Position numbers and translations under genes: made by a program
Shown here: one piece after another, positions 8,518-17,655 of the stretch
How the letters are laid out: each line of letters starts with the position of its first letter
How positions within the stretch are numbered: position 1 is the stretch's first letter
The notes under the pieces: generated by a model
Told to the model about the DNA's origin: nothing
What the model saw: only the letters and a program-made list of their open reading frames with translations
Database searches by the model: none
Assembly (NCBI GenBank): GCA_964428975.1
Contig: CAYSAI010000004.1
Location: 1 to 64,000 of the forward strand
DNA from: JAGOUA01 sp964428975
Lineage (GTDB): Bacteria; Patescibacteriota; Patescibacteriia; 2-12-FULL-60-25
Length of the DNA: 64,000 bases
Direction of reading: 5' to 3'

Positions 8518-9497
8518 CGGCTCTTCATCAAGATGTAATAAACGTCTACGCCGTTCGTATTCCGAGTGTGCGGTTTCATGAATCCATGGCGAGACATACG
8601 ACGTTTCGTTTGGGCGGCGCGGCACGATTATACGTCATCGCGACTTCGTCGGAGCTTTTAGTACAGGCGGTGGATGTGGCGATTGAACTTGGAATTCCGT
8701 GGTATGTGATGGGAGGAGGAACGAATATTTTGGTCGCGGATACGGGGTTTGAAGGGGTTGTGATTCAGGCGGCGAACCAGGGGATGTCTATCGAGGAAAC
8801 AGTGGTGACGCTCGAGAGCGGGATGATTTCTGCGCTTGTTGCTCGAAAGACCGTCGAGGTTGGGCTTACGGGATTTGAGTGGGCGGTTGGGTTGCCGGGG
8901 ACGATGGGAGGCGCGGTCTATGGAGATGCAGGGTGTTTTGGTGGAGAGATGCGTGATTCGGTTGCGTCAGTGGACGTGTATCACATTGAAACACGAGAAC
9001 GTCGAACGTTGTTGGTTGACGCGTGTATGTTTGGGTATCGTGAGAGTGTGTTTAAGCACGAACGATGTGTGATAGTAGGGTGTTCGCTGCATCTGCAACG
9101 AGCCAAGAACTTGGACGAAGCGAAGAGAAAAATGAATAGGTTTTTGGGTGAACGAAAAAACAAGCAGCCCTTGGGAACGTCGAGTGCGGGGTGCGTGTTT
9201 AAGAATTTTATCTATCAAGAGAAAAATGTTTTGTCGGCATTGTGTCGAGATATTGCTGTACCTGTGGAGATGCTATCGGCAAAAAGCATTTCCGCAGGTT
9301 GGTTGATTGATCAGGCGGGACTGAAGGGTCACGCCGTGGGAGGATTCGAGGTGAGCGACCGGCATGGGAACTTTTTTCTGAACAAATATCAAGGCAAAGC
9401 CGAGGATGTGCTCGCGCTTCTTTCGCTCGTGAAAAGGAACATAACCGATAGATGGGGGATTGTATTGGAGGAGGAGATACAGTTGTTAGGATTTTAA
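8514..9497 (+). CDS. murB: UDP-N-acetylenolpyruvoylglucosamine reductase
   Basis: The FAD enzyme that reduces enolpyruvyl-UDP-GlcNAc to UDP-MurNAc in the cytoplasm, the second committed step of peptidoglycan precursor synthesis. FAD-binding features include TTFRLGGAARL, MGGGTNILV and GTMGGAVYGDAGCFGGE. The tyrosine-containing FGYRESVFK indicates a type I enzyme. The catalytic proton-donor loop, usually SAGS.FKN, reads SAGCVFKNF: Cys replaces Ser. Length (327 residues) is normal. It is translationally coupled to valS. Confidence 0.95.
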   Translation: MTALHQDVINVYAVRIPSVRFHESMARHTTFRLGGAARLYVIATSSELLVQAVDVAIELGIPWYVMGGGTNILVADTGFEGVVIQAANQGMSIEETVVTLESGMISALVARKTVEVGLTGFEWAVGLPGTMGGAVYGDAGCFGGEMRDSVASVDVYHIETRERRTLLVDACMFGYRESVFKHERCVIVGCSLHLQRAKNLDEAKRKMNRFLGERKNKQPLGTSSAGCVFKNFIYQEKNVLSALCRDIAVPVEMLSAKSISAGWLIDQAGLKGHAVGGFEVSDRHGNFFLNKYQGKAEDVLALLSLVKRNITDRWGIVLEEEIQLLGF

Positions 9498-9557
9498 GCT
9501 TTCAAGAATCGCCACTCCGTTTGTCCATTTCCTGCTCTTTCGCTACCCTTCCCTCAT

Positions 9558-10772
9558 ATGTCTCCCTCTCTGGACGAAGCAAAGATAGATTGGTTCCTCG
9601 ATCATACGGTTGAACGCATCTTGCCTGATCGCGAAAAGCTCAAAACGCTCTTGCTCTCTGGCAAGCGTATTCGTGTGTATGTCGGCATTGATCCTACGGG
9701 ACCAAGTATCCATATTGGTCATGCGTTTACCGTACAAAAGCTCGCAGAACTGCAAGCGCTTGGGCATGAGGTGATCTTGCTGATGGGTGATTTCACCGCC
9801 ATGATCGGCGATCCAACGGATAAGGGCGCGGCGCGCAAACGTCTCACAAAAGAAGAAGTCCTCGAGAATTTGCGCGGCTACAAAGACCAGCTTGGGCGTA
9901 TCTTGCGATTTGAAGGAGAAAACGCTGCGCAGATTCGCTTCAATAGCGAGTGGCTTGCGAAGATGTCGTTCGCGGATGTGGTCGAGCTCGCCTCACACTT
10001 CACGGTGCAACAGATGATGGAGCGCGACATGTTCGAGAAACGTCTCGATGAGCAAAAACCGATCTACCTCCACGAGTTTTTGTATCCGTTGATGCAGGGC
10101 TATGATTCTGTCGCGATGGAGGTGGATCTCGAGATTGGTGGCAACGATCAAACGTTCAACATGCTCGCAGGACGAACGCTTTTGCGAGAAATCAAGGGCA
10201 AAGAAAAGTTTGTGATGAGTTGCAAGCTTTTGGCAGATGCGAGCGGCAAAAAGATGAGTAAAACAGAGGGGAATATGGTTGCTCTCACGGATTCGCCCGA
10301 AGAGGCGTACGGCAAAATCATGAGCTGGACAGATACGATGATTCTTCCTGGGTTTGAAATACTTACGACATACACGAACGAAGATCTTGGAGAAATTCGT
10401 ACGCGTTTGGAGAGGGGAGAAAATCCGATGGCTCTCAAAAAAGAACTCGCTTCGCGTGTGCTTATGTGGTGTTTTGGCGAAGATGAAGCTCATCGTGGTG
10501 CAGAGCATTTCGCGAGCGTGCATCAACAAGGCGAGCTTCCAGAGCATATCGAGGAGTTTTCTGTTGGGGAAACGGAGCTTTTTCTCGTGGATGCGCTCGT
10601 TCTCACAAAGCTCGTTGAGTCGAAAACCGATGCGCGTCGGCAGATTGAGCAGGGCGCAGTGCGGGTGAACGGCGAGCTTGTTTCAGATGTGAAAGCGCGC
10701 ATGAACGTTTCGTCAGAAGGAACGCTTGTACAAAAAGGAAAACGCGCATTTGCGCGGGTGATGCTCGTATGA
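9558..10772 (+). CDS. tyrS: Tyrosine--tRNA ligase
   Basis: A class I synthetase of 404 residues. PTGPSIHIGHAF contains the HIGH motif, the tyrosine pocket region has GGNDQTFNM, and KMSKTEGN is the KMSKS loop. The last about 65 residues form an S4 RNA-binding domain (SKTDARRQIEQGAVRVNGE). The protein is complete. A weak -10-like TACCCT lies 8 nt before the ATG, and there is no Shine-Dalgarno. The stop overlaps argS by 4 nt. Confidence 0.96.
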   Translation: MSPSLDEAKIDWFLDHTVERILPDREKLKTLLLSGKRIRVYVGIDPTGPSIHIGHAFTVQKLAELQALGHEVILLMGDFTAMIGDPTDKGAARKRLTKEEVLENLRGYKDQLGRILRFEGENAAQIRFNSEWLAKMSFADVVELASHFTVQQMMERDMFEKRLDEQKPIYLHEFLYPLMQGYDSVAMEVDLEIGGNDQTFNMLAGRTLLREIKGKEKFVMSCKLLADASGKKMSKTEGNMVALTDSPEEAYGKIMSWTDTMILPGFEILTTYTNEDLGEIRTRLERGENPMALKKELASRVLMWCFGEDEAHRGAEHFASVHQQGELPEHIEEFSVGETELFLVDALVLTKLVESKTDARRQIEQGAVRVNGELVSDVKARMNVSSEGTLVQKGKRAFARVMLV

Positions 10773-12598
10773 CGTATCTGAATCCATGGCAGGATTGGGC
10801 TGATGAGCTTGCGCGCGTTCTCATCGAAGGAGGGTTTTTTGTGCAAGCAAGCGACATCGTTCCACCTCCTGATGCGACGCTGGGCGATCTCGCTATTCCG
10901 TTCTTTCGAGCAGCAAAAGCGCGCAGCACAACACCGCCTTTGTGCGCAGAAGAAGCGCGTGCCATCTTGCTTACGCATACGCTTGTGGAAAGCGCGCATG
11001 TCGCAGGGCCGTATCTGAACGTGCGTTTACGCGATGAAGCGCTTACGCAGACTCTGCAAGCCATTCGCGAAGAGATGCGTCCGACGGGTGCCTACGGAGG
11101 CCTACAAACCGTCGATGCGGGCGAGATCGTGTTTGAATACGCGAATCCAAATACACACAAAGAAATCCACGTGGGACATCTGCGGAATTTTGTGACGGGT
11201 GTGGCGTATCAACGGCTTTGGCAAAGCGCGGGTGTGAACGTGCGAGCCGTGCAGTTCGTGAACGATCAAGGCGCGAACGTCGCAAAAACGTTGTGGATGA
11301 TGGTGAAACGTTGTTTAGGTGAGCGTTACCATGATAAATCTCTTCAAGAAATTGACGTATCGACCGTAGAATGGATCTTGAAAGAATTACCAGAGCATCA
11401 GAAAACAGGTAAACATCTCGGTAGCTGGTATGCAGATGCGGTTGCAGATTTGGATCAAAAGCCAGAAGCTTCTCTTAAAGAAGCAGCTGAAATATCGTTT
11501 ATTCAAGCGCAACTTGAAGCGCATGACGCCGCATGGGAACGGCTTTGGCGTGAGACGCGCGACTGGTGTTTGCGGGAACTTGAGGACATCTGTCAGGAGA
11601 TGGGCATTCATTTCGATGAGATGCGCTCGAAACCCTATCTTGAATCGGATCTTCTGGATGAAGCATCGCGCATCGTGGCAACACTCGTAGAAGAGGGAAA
11701 AGCCGTGCGAAGCGAAGGCGCGCTCGTGGTTCCGCTTGCAGATGAGAAACTCGGTGTCGCGATGGTGCAAAAGTCGGATGGAAACCTCCTCTATCTTTCA
11801 AAAGATCTTGCGCTTGCCGAGCAAAAAAAACGCGATTATCCTGCGATGCAGGCGAGCGTCGTGCTCGTCGATCAACGGCAGTCGCTTCACTTTCGACAGC
11901 TCGCTGGGGTGCTTGATGTGATGGGTTATGGTACTCCGTATACGTATCTCGATTATGGATTGCTCACACTGAAAGAGGGAACGATGTCGAGCCGCAAAGG
12001 AAACGTGATCACGTACCAGTCGGTGCGCGATGAACTTCTTGCCTACGCCGAAGCGCAAACACGTGCGAGGCATGCGGAGTGGTCGGAGGAAGAGGTGAAG
12101 GCGACCGCGCGAGCGATCGCGTTTGGCGGGATGAAGTTTGCGCTCTTGAAGCAAGATCCACACACCACGTTCGTGTTTGATCGTGAGCAAGCGCTCGCGT
12201 TTGAAGGGATGACGGGACCGTATTGCCAATACGCGGTCGTGCGTTTACGTTCGATTCTCGCCAAGGTAGGGGCAGAGCCACGTATCTGCCCTCCCAATCA
12301 TGTATGGGAACCGGCCGAACGAGCGCTTCTCCTCGCTATCGCTTCTTTGCCAAACGCGCTCAAGTCCGCCGTTGGATGGAAAGAAGAGCGTATCACGATT
12401 GAACGCACGAACCCCGCGGCGCTTGCCCAATGGTGCTTTTCGACCGCCCAAGCGATCAACGCGTTCTATCGCGACCTTCCTGTGCTTGACGCACCATCGG
12501 ACGTGCGCGCGCGACGTCTCATGCTTGCGGAAGAAGCGGCACAAACTCTCACAAACGGCCTCGCGATGCTCACGATCGACGTGCCAGAGAAAATGTAG
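10769..12598 (+). CDS. argS: Arginine--tRNA ligase
   Basis: A class I synthetase of 609 residues. The N-terminal Add-1 tRNA-recognition domain ends near residue 100. The signature is FEYANPNTHKEIHVGHLRN, with HVGH as the HIGH motif. The region MSSRKGNVIT replaces KMSKS, as is normal for ArgRS. The C-terminal anticodon-binding DALR domain begins near EGMTGPYCQYAVVRLRS and is complete. The start at 10769 overlaps the tyrS stop (ATGA). Confidence 0.96.
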   Translation: MTYLNPWQDWADELARVLIEGGFFVQASDIVPPPDATLGDLAIPFFRAAKARSTTPPLCAEEARAILLTHTLVESAHVAGPYLNVRLRDEALTQTLQAIREEMRPTGAYGGLQTVDAGEIVFEYANPNTHKEIHVGHLRNFVTGVAYQRLWQSAGVNVRAVQFVNDQGANVAKTLWMMVKRCLGERYHDKSLQEIDVSTVEWILKELPEHQKTGKHLGSWYADAVADLDQKPEASLKEAAEISFIQAQLEAHDAAWERLWRETRDWCLRELEDICQEMGIHFDEMRSKPYLESDLLDEASRIVATLVEEGKAVRSEGALVVPLADEKLGVAMVQKSDGNLLYLSKDLALAEQKKRDYPAMQASVVLVDQRQSLHFRQLAGVLDVMGYGTPYTYLDYGLLTLKEGTMSSRKGNVITYQSVRDELLAYAEAQTRARHAEWSEEEVKATARAIAFGGMKFALLKQDPHTTFVFDREQALAFEGMTGPYCQYAVVRLRSILAKVGAEPRICPPNHVWEPAERALLLAIASLPNALKSAVGWKEERITIERTNPAALAQWCFSTAQAINAFYRDLPVLDAPSDVRARRLMLAEEAAQTLTNGLAMLTIDVPEKM

Positions 12599-12611
12599 AC
12601 GTATTTTTTCT

Positions 12612-13754
12612 ATGCTCCTTTCTCAAAAAACATGGATGGAAATTGATGCACACGCCCTTCGGCAAAATTTTGCGACCGCAGAACGTCTCGTAGGGAAGGG
12701 TCACGTCATACCCATTGTGAAGGCAAATGCCTATGGACACGGGCTTGAGCTTGTCATCGAGGCGCTCGCGAAGGAAAACGTGCCGTTTTATGGCGTGGAT
12801 AGCCTCGAAGAAGCGGAGCGCATCAAGCGGTTCGACGACGATCTTCCCGTCCTCGTGCTGGGCTATATTCCCAAAGATCAGCTCGCACGAGCGCTTGCCC
12901 TCGAGGTGTCGTTTGTTGTTTCAAAGTCTGCAACGCTTTTCGAGGCACTTCGCCACGCGAAAACATCTCGTCCAGCGCGCATCCATCTTGAAATCGAGAC
13001 GGGGCTGTATCGTCAAGGAGCGTCGCGGCAAGAGCTTGATGAGATTCTCGCCCTTCTGAAAGAGGCGGGTGAGCGTGTGCGGCTTGAGGGGGTTTGTACG
13101 CACTTCGCGAATGCGGAAGATGTGTCATCTGATGCGTATGTTCGTGAGCAAACGGCTCGGTTTGAAGAAACGGTCAAGCGTATACAAGTAAGAGGATTCG
13201 CTCCTGTATGGCGGCACGCGGCGTGTAGCGCGGCTCTGTGGCTGCACCATTCAACGCATTTTGATGCCGTGCGATTCGGTATCTCGCTCTACGGTATTTG
13301 GTCATCACAAGAGGTTGAGCGGGAGGCGTGTTTGCGGGATCCATCTCTCGCCCTTATGCCTGCACTCACGTGGAAAACGAACATCGCAGAGGTGAAGCGT
13401 GTCGTCGCGGGTGAACCAATCGGCTATGGGCTGACGGAACGCGTGGCGCGCGATTCGATGATTACGGTTTTGCCCATCGGCTATGCGGACGGTTTCGATC
13501 GGCGACTTTCTTCTTGCGGAGAGGTGCTCGTACGAGGGAGAAAAGCTCGTGTGATCGGACGCATATGCATGAACATGTGCATGCTCGATGTGACGGATAT
13601 TCCCGATGTCGCGCTCGAAGACGAGGTGGTGATTTTTGGCGAGCAGCTCGGCATGCGTATAGGACCGAACGATTGGGAGGCGAGCGTTCCGAGCCTCATC
13701 ACGTATGAAGCGCTTGCTCGCTTACGAGAGAGTATTCCGCGGAGGCTTGTATAA
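12612..13754 (+). CDS. alr: Alanine racemase
   Basis: A PLP enzyme converting L-Ala to D-Ala for peptidoglycan. The PLP lysine motif is VKANAYGHG about 35 residues in. The opposing catalytic loop PIGYGLTER and the second-domain IGRICMNMCMLDVTD are present. An in-frame upstream extension exists inside argS, but 12612 gives the normal N-terminus (MLLSQKTWMEIDAHALRQN) and 380 residues. It follows argS by 13 nt, likely in one transcript, and converges on the small membrane-protein gene 14 nt downstream. Confidence 0.95.
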   Translation: MLLSQKTWMEIDAHALRQNFATAERLVGKGHVIPIVKANAYGHGLELVIEALAKENVPFYGVDSLEEAERIKRFDDDLPVLVLGYIPKDQLARALALEVSFVVSKSATLFEALRHAKTSRPARIHLEIETGLYRQGASRQELDEILALLKEAGERVRLEGVCTHFANAEDVSSDAYVREQTARFEETVKRIQVRGFAPVWRHAACSAALWLHHSTHFDAVRFGISLYGIWSSQEVEREACLRDPSLALMPALTWKTNIAEVKRVVAGEPIGYGLTERVARDSMITVLPIGYADGFDRRLSSCGEVLVRGRKARVIGRICMNMCMLDVTDIPDVALEDEVVIFGEQLGMRIGPNDWEASVPSLITYEALARLRESIPRRLV

Positions 13755-13767
13755 CACATGGAATGTT

Positions 13768-14319
13768 TCAGGCGATCACTTTCTCTTCAAGATATTTATC
13801 TCGAATTAATACTCCGATAATGGGAAAGATCTGTAACAGGTGTATCCCTTTTTGATAGGCAAAAAGTTTTATTTGAGCCTGTTCTGATGAGGTGAAGAGG
13901 TTCTCGAAGCAATGATGAGCAATTTCCATGGTGATGATTTGTACGTCATAAGGATTTGTCGGAGAGGCTTTTTGGATATCCTTCCGTATGTCATGCCAAT
14001 AATAGGCTATCTTTTCTTCTAGGTTCAGTTCTCGAGAAAAAGCGACTCCTAGAGGAGAAAGTGTGAGTGGACTTTTTGTTTGAATAGTCTGGATATGCGC
14101 TTGAAAAAGCAAATCCGTTGTTGCTTTAATGGAAGCGAGAAGGTCTTTGATACCGCCTATATGAGTATCCATTTCTTTGTGCTTATCTTTAAAATCGGAA
14201 AAGGTTTTCACCAGACCGCCGAACTTGTAGACAATCCAAAACGCAATCATTAACAGCGCGAGCAGAGTAAATACGGAGCTATTAAGCTGATCGATCAGTT
14301 TTGCAAGAAGGGCATCCAT
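13768..14319 (-). CDS. Single-pass membrane protein of unknown function, AT-rich
   Basis: A 183-residue protein (a start at 14337 would add six residues). One transmembrane segment near the N-terminus (VFTLLALLMIAFWIVYKFG) is followed by a short Lys/Glu-rich linker and a soluble cytoplasmic domain with SPLTLSPLGVAF and a C-terminal alpha-helical part. I do not recognise a named family. Base composition is visibly more AT-rich than alr and aspS, and the gene stands alone on this strand, suggesting acquisition. It converges with alr. Confidence 0.7.
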   Translation of the reverse strand: MDALLAKLIDQLNSSVFTLLALLMIAFWIVYKFGGLVKTFSDFKDKHKEMDTHIGGIKDLLASIKATTDLLFQAHIQTIQTKSPLTLSPLGVAFSRELNLEEKIAYYWHDIRKDIQKASPTNPYDVQIITMEIAHHCFENLFTSSEQAQIKLFAYQKGIHLLQIFPIIGVLIRDKYLEEKVIA

Positions 14320-14433
14320 ATAGATGAAGTATATCAAAGAAGAGAATTATAAGGAGAAGTCTCCCGCATCACTCCGTTCCATGGTTTGAGGAACGTTGTC
14401 AAGGGGCGACAATTCACGACGGGCAAGGGAGTG

Positions 14434-14442
14434 TGATACACT
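14434..14442 (+). promoter_or_regulatory. Extended -10 promoter TGA-TACACT
   Basis: TGA-TACACT (hexamer 14437-14442) ends 8 nt before the ATG at 14451. It is the same arrangement as upstream of 17656, predicting a near-leaderless mRNA. Confidence 0.55.
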
Positions 14443-14450
14443 CCCTCTAT

Positions 14451-15047
14451 ATGTCCGACTCTTCTTTGCAGACGTCTTGGTTTCTCAAAGCGTTTGTCGC
14501 GCTTGGTGTGCTTGTTGCGGGTATGAGTATGGTTGTTGGATGGCGTTTACGAACGATGCGCGAAACGGAACTCTCTCGCTTTCAAGCCTGTGAACAGGGG
14601 GTGCGGAGCGATTGCGAGCCATCCTTGTTTTGGGTACTTGCCGGTCTCGTGAAGGTGGATACGGAAGGACGTCCACAGGTGGCTTTTAGCGACACGGGAG
14701 AGGCGAAAAAACAGGTGATTCGTACAGGGGATAGCGCGCCGTTTCTCACCTCTCTTCGTCCAGAAGGGCTCATTCCAGAAGGGCAGGGCTATCGTGTAGT
14801 GAAAGGGACGGATGTGAAGCTTCGCGCGACGGTGGAAGGCGCGAAAAGAGTTGAAGCGCGTTTAAAGCTCGCCGGATCGGATGAAAGCGTACTTTTGGGT
14901 GAGATGAAAGCGGTGAAAGATCAACCGGACACCTACGAACTTTCTTTAAAGTGGAACGAAACTCGCCTAGGAGAGCTCGAAATCCGCGCGTATGGCACGT
15001 CAGAGACGGAACGCGTGCAGCTTCTTCTGCCTCTTCGAGTTGAGTAG
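14451..15047 (+). CDS. Membrane-anchored extracytoplasmic protein, unknown
   Basis: A 198-residue protein with a signal anchor (FLKAFVALGVLVAGMSMVVG) and an outside domain of beta-rich character. KGTDVKLRATVEGAKRVEARLKL and the closing strands TYELSLKWNETRLGELEIRAYG look like an immunoglobulin-like or bacterial surface beta-sandwich. Two cysteines (CEQGVRSDC) lie just after the anchor and could form a disulfide, given the VKOR at 25709. No named family is recognised. It stands alone before aspS. Confidence 0.7.
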   Translation: MSDSSLQTSWFLKAFVALGVLVAGMSMVVGWRLRTMRETELSRFQACEQGVRSDCEPSLFWVLAGLVKVDTEGRPQVAFSDTGEAKKQVIRTGDSAPFLTSLRPEGLIPEGQGYRVVKGTDVKLRATVEGAKRVEARLKLAGSDESVLLGEMKAVKDQPDTYELSLKWNETRLGELEIRAYGTSETERVQLLLPLRVE

Positions 15048-15104
15048 TAGGTAGAACGCGAACGCATTGCTCGAATCACGCTCTTTTGCTTTACTGCTTT
15101 CATT

Positions 15105-16466
15105 ATGCCACGACTTCTTGCGATTGAAACGATCGGACGAGTGGGGGAACGTCTCACCATCAAGGGATGGGTTCATGCGCGTCGCGATATGGGAAAGATT
15201 GCGTTTTTTGATGTGCGAGATCGTTCGGGGCTTCTTCAAGCGGTGTGCGTGCCAAGCCAGATGGACGATGCTTCGAAAGAACGCGTGAAACACCTACGAA
15301 GTGAGTGGTGTGTTGCGTTTACAGGAACGGTGCAAGCGCGTCAGGAAAATCAACGGAATAGTGAGCTCGCTACGGGCGATATCGAGCTTCTCGTGCAGAC
15401 GCTTGAGGTGCTTAACGAGTGTAAAACACCTCCGTTTGAACTGTCGCAAGATACGCGTCCGATTCATGAAGAGCTGCGTTTAACGTATCGCTATCTTGAT
15501 CTACGGAGCGAGCGCATGCAGAAGAATCTGCGTTTGCGCGATGCGGTAGGTACCTTTTTTCGTGAATTTTTGCATCAAGAGCAGTTTCTCGAAGTGGAAA
15601 CGCCTTGCCTCACGAAGGGTACGCCAGAAGGCGCGCGAGAATTCATTGTGCCAAGTCGCGTGCATCCAGGGGAGTGCTACGTGCTCCCACAATCGCCGCA
15701 GCAGTTCAAACAGCTGCTCATGGTGGCAGGTCTTGAACGCTATTTTCAAATCGCACGCTGTTTTCGTGATGAAGACCAGCGCGGTGACCGTCAACCAGAA
15801 TTTACGCAGCTCGATCTTGAACTGTCCTTTATTGAACAAGAAGACGTGCTCGCCCTTATCGAGCGTATGATGATTGAACTCGTGGCGCGCGTTTCTCCAG
15901 AAAAACGCATTCAACAGATTCCATTCCCGCGATTTTCCTATCAAGAGGCTATGGAGCAGTATGGGAATGATAAACCGGATCTTCGCACAGATAAGAACGA
16001 TCCGAATCTTCTCGCGTTTTGCTGGGTGCTGGATTTTCCCTTCTTCGAAAAAACAGAGGCAGGCGGCTGGACGTTCACGCACAACCCGTTTTCTGCGCCG
16101 AAACCAGAGCATCGTGAGTGGCTCATGGCACAGGAACATCTTGGGGAGATTCTCACGACGCAATACGACATTGCGCTCAATGGCTATGAAATTGGCGGAG
16201 GGTCTATCCGCAACCATGAGGCGCCCGCGCTTCGTCGTGTGCTTGAAATCATGGGGCTGTCTCCTGAGGCGATTACCTCGCAGTTTGGGCATATGCTCGA
16301 AGCGTTCGACTATGGCGCGCCGCCGCATGGAGGGATCGCCCTTGGTTTCGATCGTCTCATCATGATTTTGGCAAATGAATTGAACATTCGTGAAGTGATT
16401 CCGATTCCAAAAACGGGTGATGCGCGTGATCTCATGATGGGAGCGCCAAGCGTTTTACCGTCATGA
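15105..16466 (+). CDS. aspS: Aspartate--tRNA ligase lacking the GAD domain
   Basis: A class II synthetase with an N-terminal OB anticodon-binding fold (GWVHARRDMGKIAFFDVRD) and bacterial-type motifs: motif 2 FRDEDQRGDRQPEF, the flipping loop with SPQQFKQLLM, and motif 3 GIALGFDRLIM. Bacterial AspRS carries a GAD insertion of over 100 residues between YG.DKPDLR and the DFP segment. Here YGNDKPDLR is joined to CWVLDFPFFE by about 14 residues, giving 453 residues against about 590. All catalytic motifs are intact, so this is a trimmed enzyme rather than a fragment. The stop overlaps scpA by 4 nt. Confidence 0.95.
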   Translation: MPRLLAIETIGRVGERLTIKGWVHARRDMGKIAFFDVRDRSGLLQAVCVPSQMDDASKERVKHLRSEWCVAFTGTVQARQENQRNSELATGDIELLVQTLEVLNECKTPPFELSQDTRPIHEELRLTYRYLDLRSERMQKNLRLRDAVGTFFREFLHQEQFLEVETPCLTKGTPEGAREFIVPSRVHPGECYVLPQSPQQFKQLLMVAGLERYFQIARCFRDEDQRGDRQPEFTQLDLELSFIEQEDVLALIERMMIELVARVSPEKRIQQIPFPRFSYQEAMEQYGNDKPDLRTDKNDPNLLAFCWVLDFPFFEKTEAGGWTFTHNPFSAPKPEHREWLMAQEHLGEILTTQYDIALNGYEIGGGSIRNHEAPALRRVLEIMGLSPEAITSQFGHMLEAFDYGAPPHGGIALGFDRLIMILANELNIREVIPIPKTGDARDLMMGAPSVLPS

Positions 16467-17161
16467 CGTTTATTGCGCGCGCAGGAACGTTTGAGGGGCC
16501 GCTCGACCTCTTGCTTCAGCTCGTCGAAGCGGCAAAGCTCGACCTTTCTTCGGTGAGTCTTGCGCAAGTGACAGAAGCGTTTCTTCGCGAGGTACGTGCG
16601 TATGTCGAAAGCGAACGCTTTCCCGTGGAAGAACTTGCTTCGTTTCTCGTGGTCGCGAGCAAGCTTGTGACGATGAAAGCGCGTCTTCTGGTGCCTACGG
16701 AAGAACCTCTGGAAGAGGAAGATACGCTCGTTGAACGACTGCGTGCCTATCAAGCGTTTGTGCGCGCAGGCGAGCTTCTTCGTAGGCAGATGGATACAGG
16801 TACACGGTTCTTTTCGCGAGGAGACCATCTGGAAGAAGACCTGTCTATCTTGCCTCTTTCGCCATCCATCGAACGCCTCGCGAAGCTCTATCGAGAGCTC
16901 CTCGCACGCGAACAAACGTCAGAACTTCCTTCAAAAACCCTTCTTCTTGAGCGACTTGTCTCGCTTGAAGCTCGTATGCAAGATTTAGGCATGCGTCTTA
17001 CGCAGGAAGCGCGGTTTCTGTGGTCGTCGTGGGTGCCTTCCTCTGCGCCGCGCGAACTTCGGTTCGTTTCATTTCTCGCCGTACTCGAACTGCTTCGTAC
17101 GCAAAAACTGTCTTGCGAGCAGGAAGAGCTGTTTGGCGATATCCTTCTCTCTCGCGTATGA
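16463..17161 (+). CDS. scpA: Segregation and condensation protein A
   Basis: The kleisin subunit of the SMC-ScpAB condensin. The N-terminal hallmark FEGPLDLLLQLVEAAKLDLS sits at residues 9-28. It is followed by a helical SMC-binding part (PVEELASFLVVASKLVTMKARLL as separate helices) and a C-terminal winged-helix segment. It is 232 residues long, normal for the family. It overlaps aspS upstream and scpB downstream by 4 nt each, giving a tightly coupled operon. No smc gene is in the window. Confidence 0.93.
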   Translation: MTFIARAGTFEGPLDLLLQLVEAAKLDLSSVSLAQVTEAFLREVRAYVESERFPVEELASFLVVASKLVTMKARLLVPTEEPLEEEDTLVERLRAYQAFVRAGELLRRQMDTGTRFFSRGDHLEEDLSILPLSPSIERLAKLYRELLAREQTSELPSKTLLLERLVSLEARMQDLGMRLTQEARFLWSSWVPSSAPRELRFVSFLAVLELLRTQKLSCEQEELFGDILLSRV

Positions 17162-17643
17162 CATCGAGCGCTTTGCTGGAAGCGGTCTTATTTGCTCATG
17201 GCGCACCTATGGAGCGCGACGTAGTAGGTGAACTTCTCTCTATGGATGACGCAATGCTTGAAGAAACGATTCAAACGCTTCGTACGGATCTCGCGGGTCG
17301 CGGCATCCAGCTTCAGACGCATCGTGATCATCTCGAGCTTGTTTCCTGCGTCGAAGCTGCTCCTCTTATCCAACGTTTTCGTGCGGACGAAGCGCGCACA
17401 GAACTCAGTAAGCCCGCGCTTGAGACGCTCGCCGTCTTTTTGTATCGAGGAGCGCTCACCCGTCCAGAGCTCGAGGAAATTCGCGGTATCTATTCGCATC
17501 AGATTCTTCGAAGCTTGTTGCAAAAAGGGTTGATTGCAGAGACGGGTGAGGAACGCGTTGCTCAAACAGTCTACGATGTAACGCCCCTGTGCTTGCAATG
17601 GCTGGGTCTTGCCGATCGACGTGATCTTCCCCCGCTCGCGTGA
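17158..17643 (+). CDS. scpB: Segregation and condensation protein B
   Basis: The partner that binds ScpA in the condensin complex. It is built of two winged-helix domains: LLEAVLFAHGAPMERDVVGELL at the start, and a second around PALETLAVFLYRGALTRPELEEIRG. The start at 17158 (ATGA overlap with scpA) gives 161 residues and the standard N-terminus. A longer in-frame extension inside scpA is not used. Confidence 0.92.
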   Translation: MTSSALLEAVLFAHGAPMERDVVGELLSMDDAMLEETIQTLRTDLAGRGIQLQTHRDHLELVSCVEAAPLIQRFRADEARTELSKPALETLAVFLYRGALTRPELEEIRGIYSHQILRSLLQKGLIAETGEERVAQTVYDVTPLCLQWLGLADRRDLPPLA

Positions 17644-17649
17644 TACACT
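17641..17649 (+). promoter_or_regulatory. Extended -10 promoter TGA-TACACT, leaderless spacing
   Basis: The scpB stop codon TGA is also the TGn of an extended -10, TGA-TACACT (17644-17649). Exactly 6 nt then precede the ATG at 17656. Confidence 0.6.
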
Positions 17650-17655
17650 GGTTCC

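Noticed and set aside
12300..12611. N-terminal extension of alanine racemase into argS
   Set aside because: The extension overlaps conserved ArgRS coding sequence in another frame; the family N-terminus begins at 12612.
15501..16328. A 275-residue minus-strand frame inside aspS
   Set aside because: It is antisense to intact catalytic motifs of AspRS and its translation is basic and of low complexity without domain pattern.
15105..16466. aspS as a truncated pseudogene because of its short length
   Set aside because: All class II motifs and the anticodon domain are intact. Only the GAD insertion is missing, at clean boundaries.
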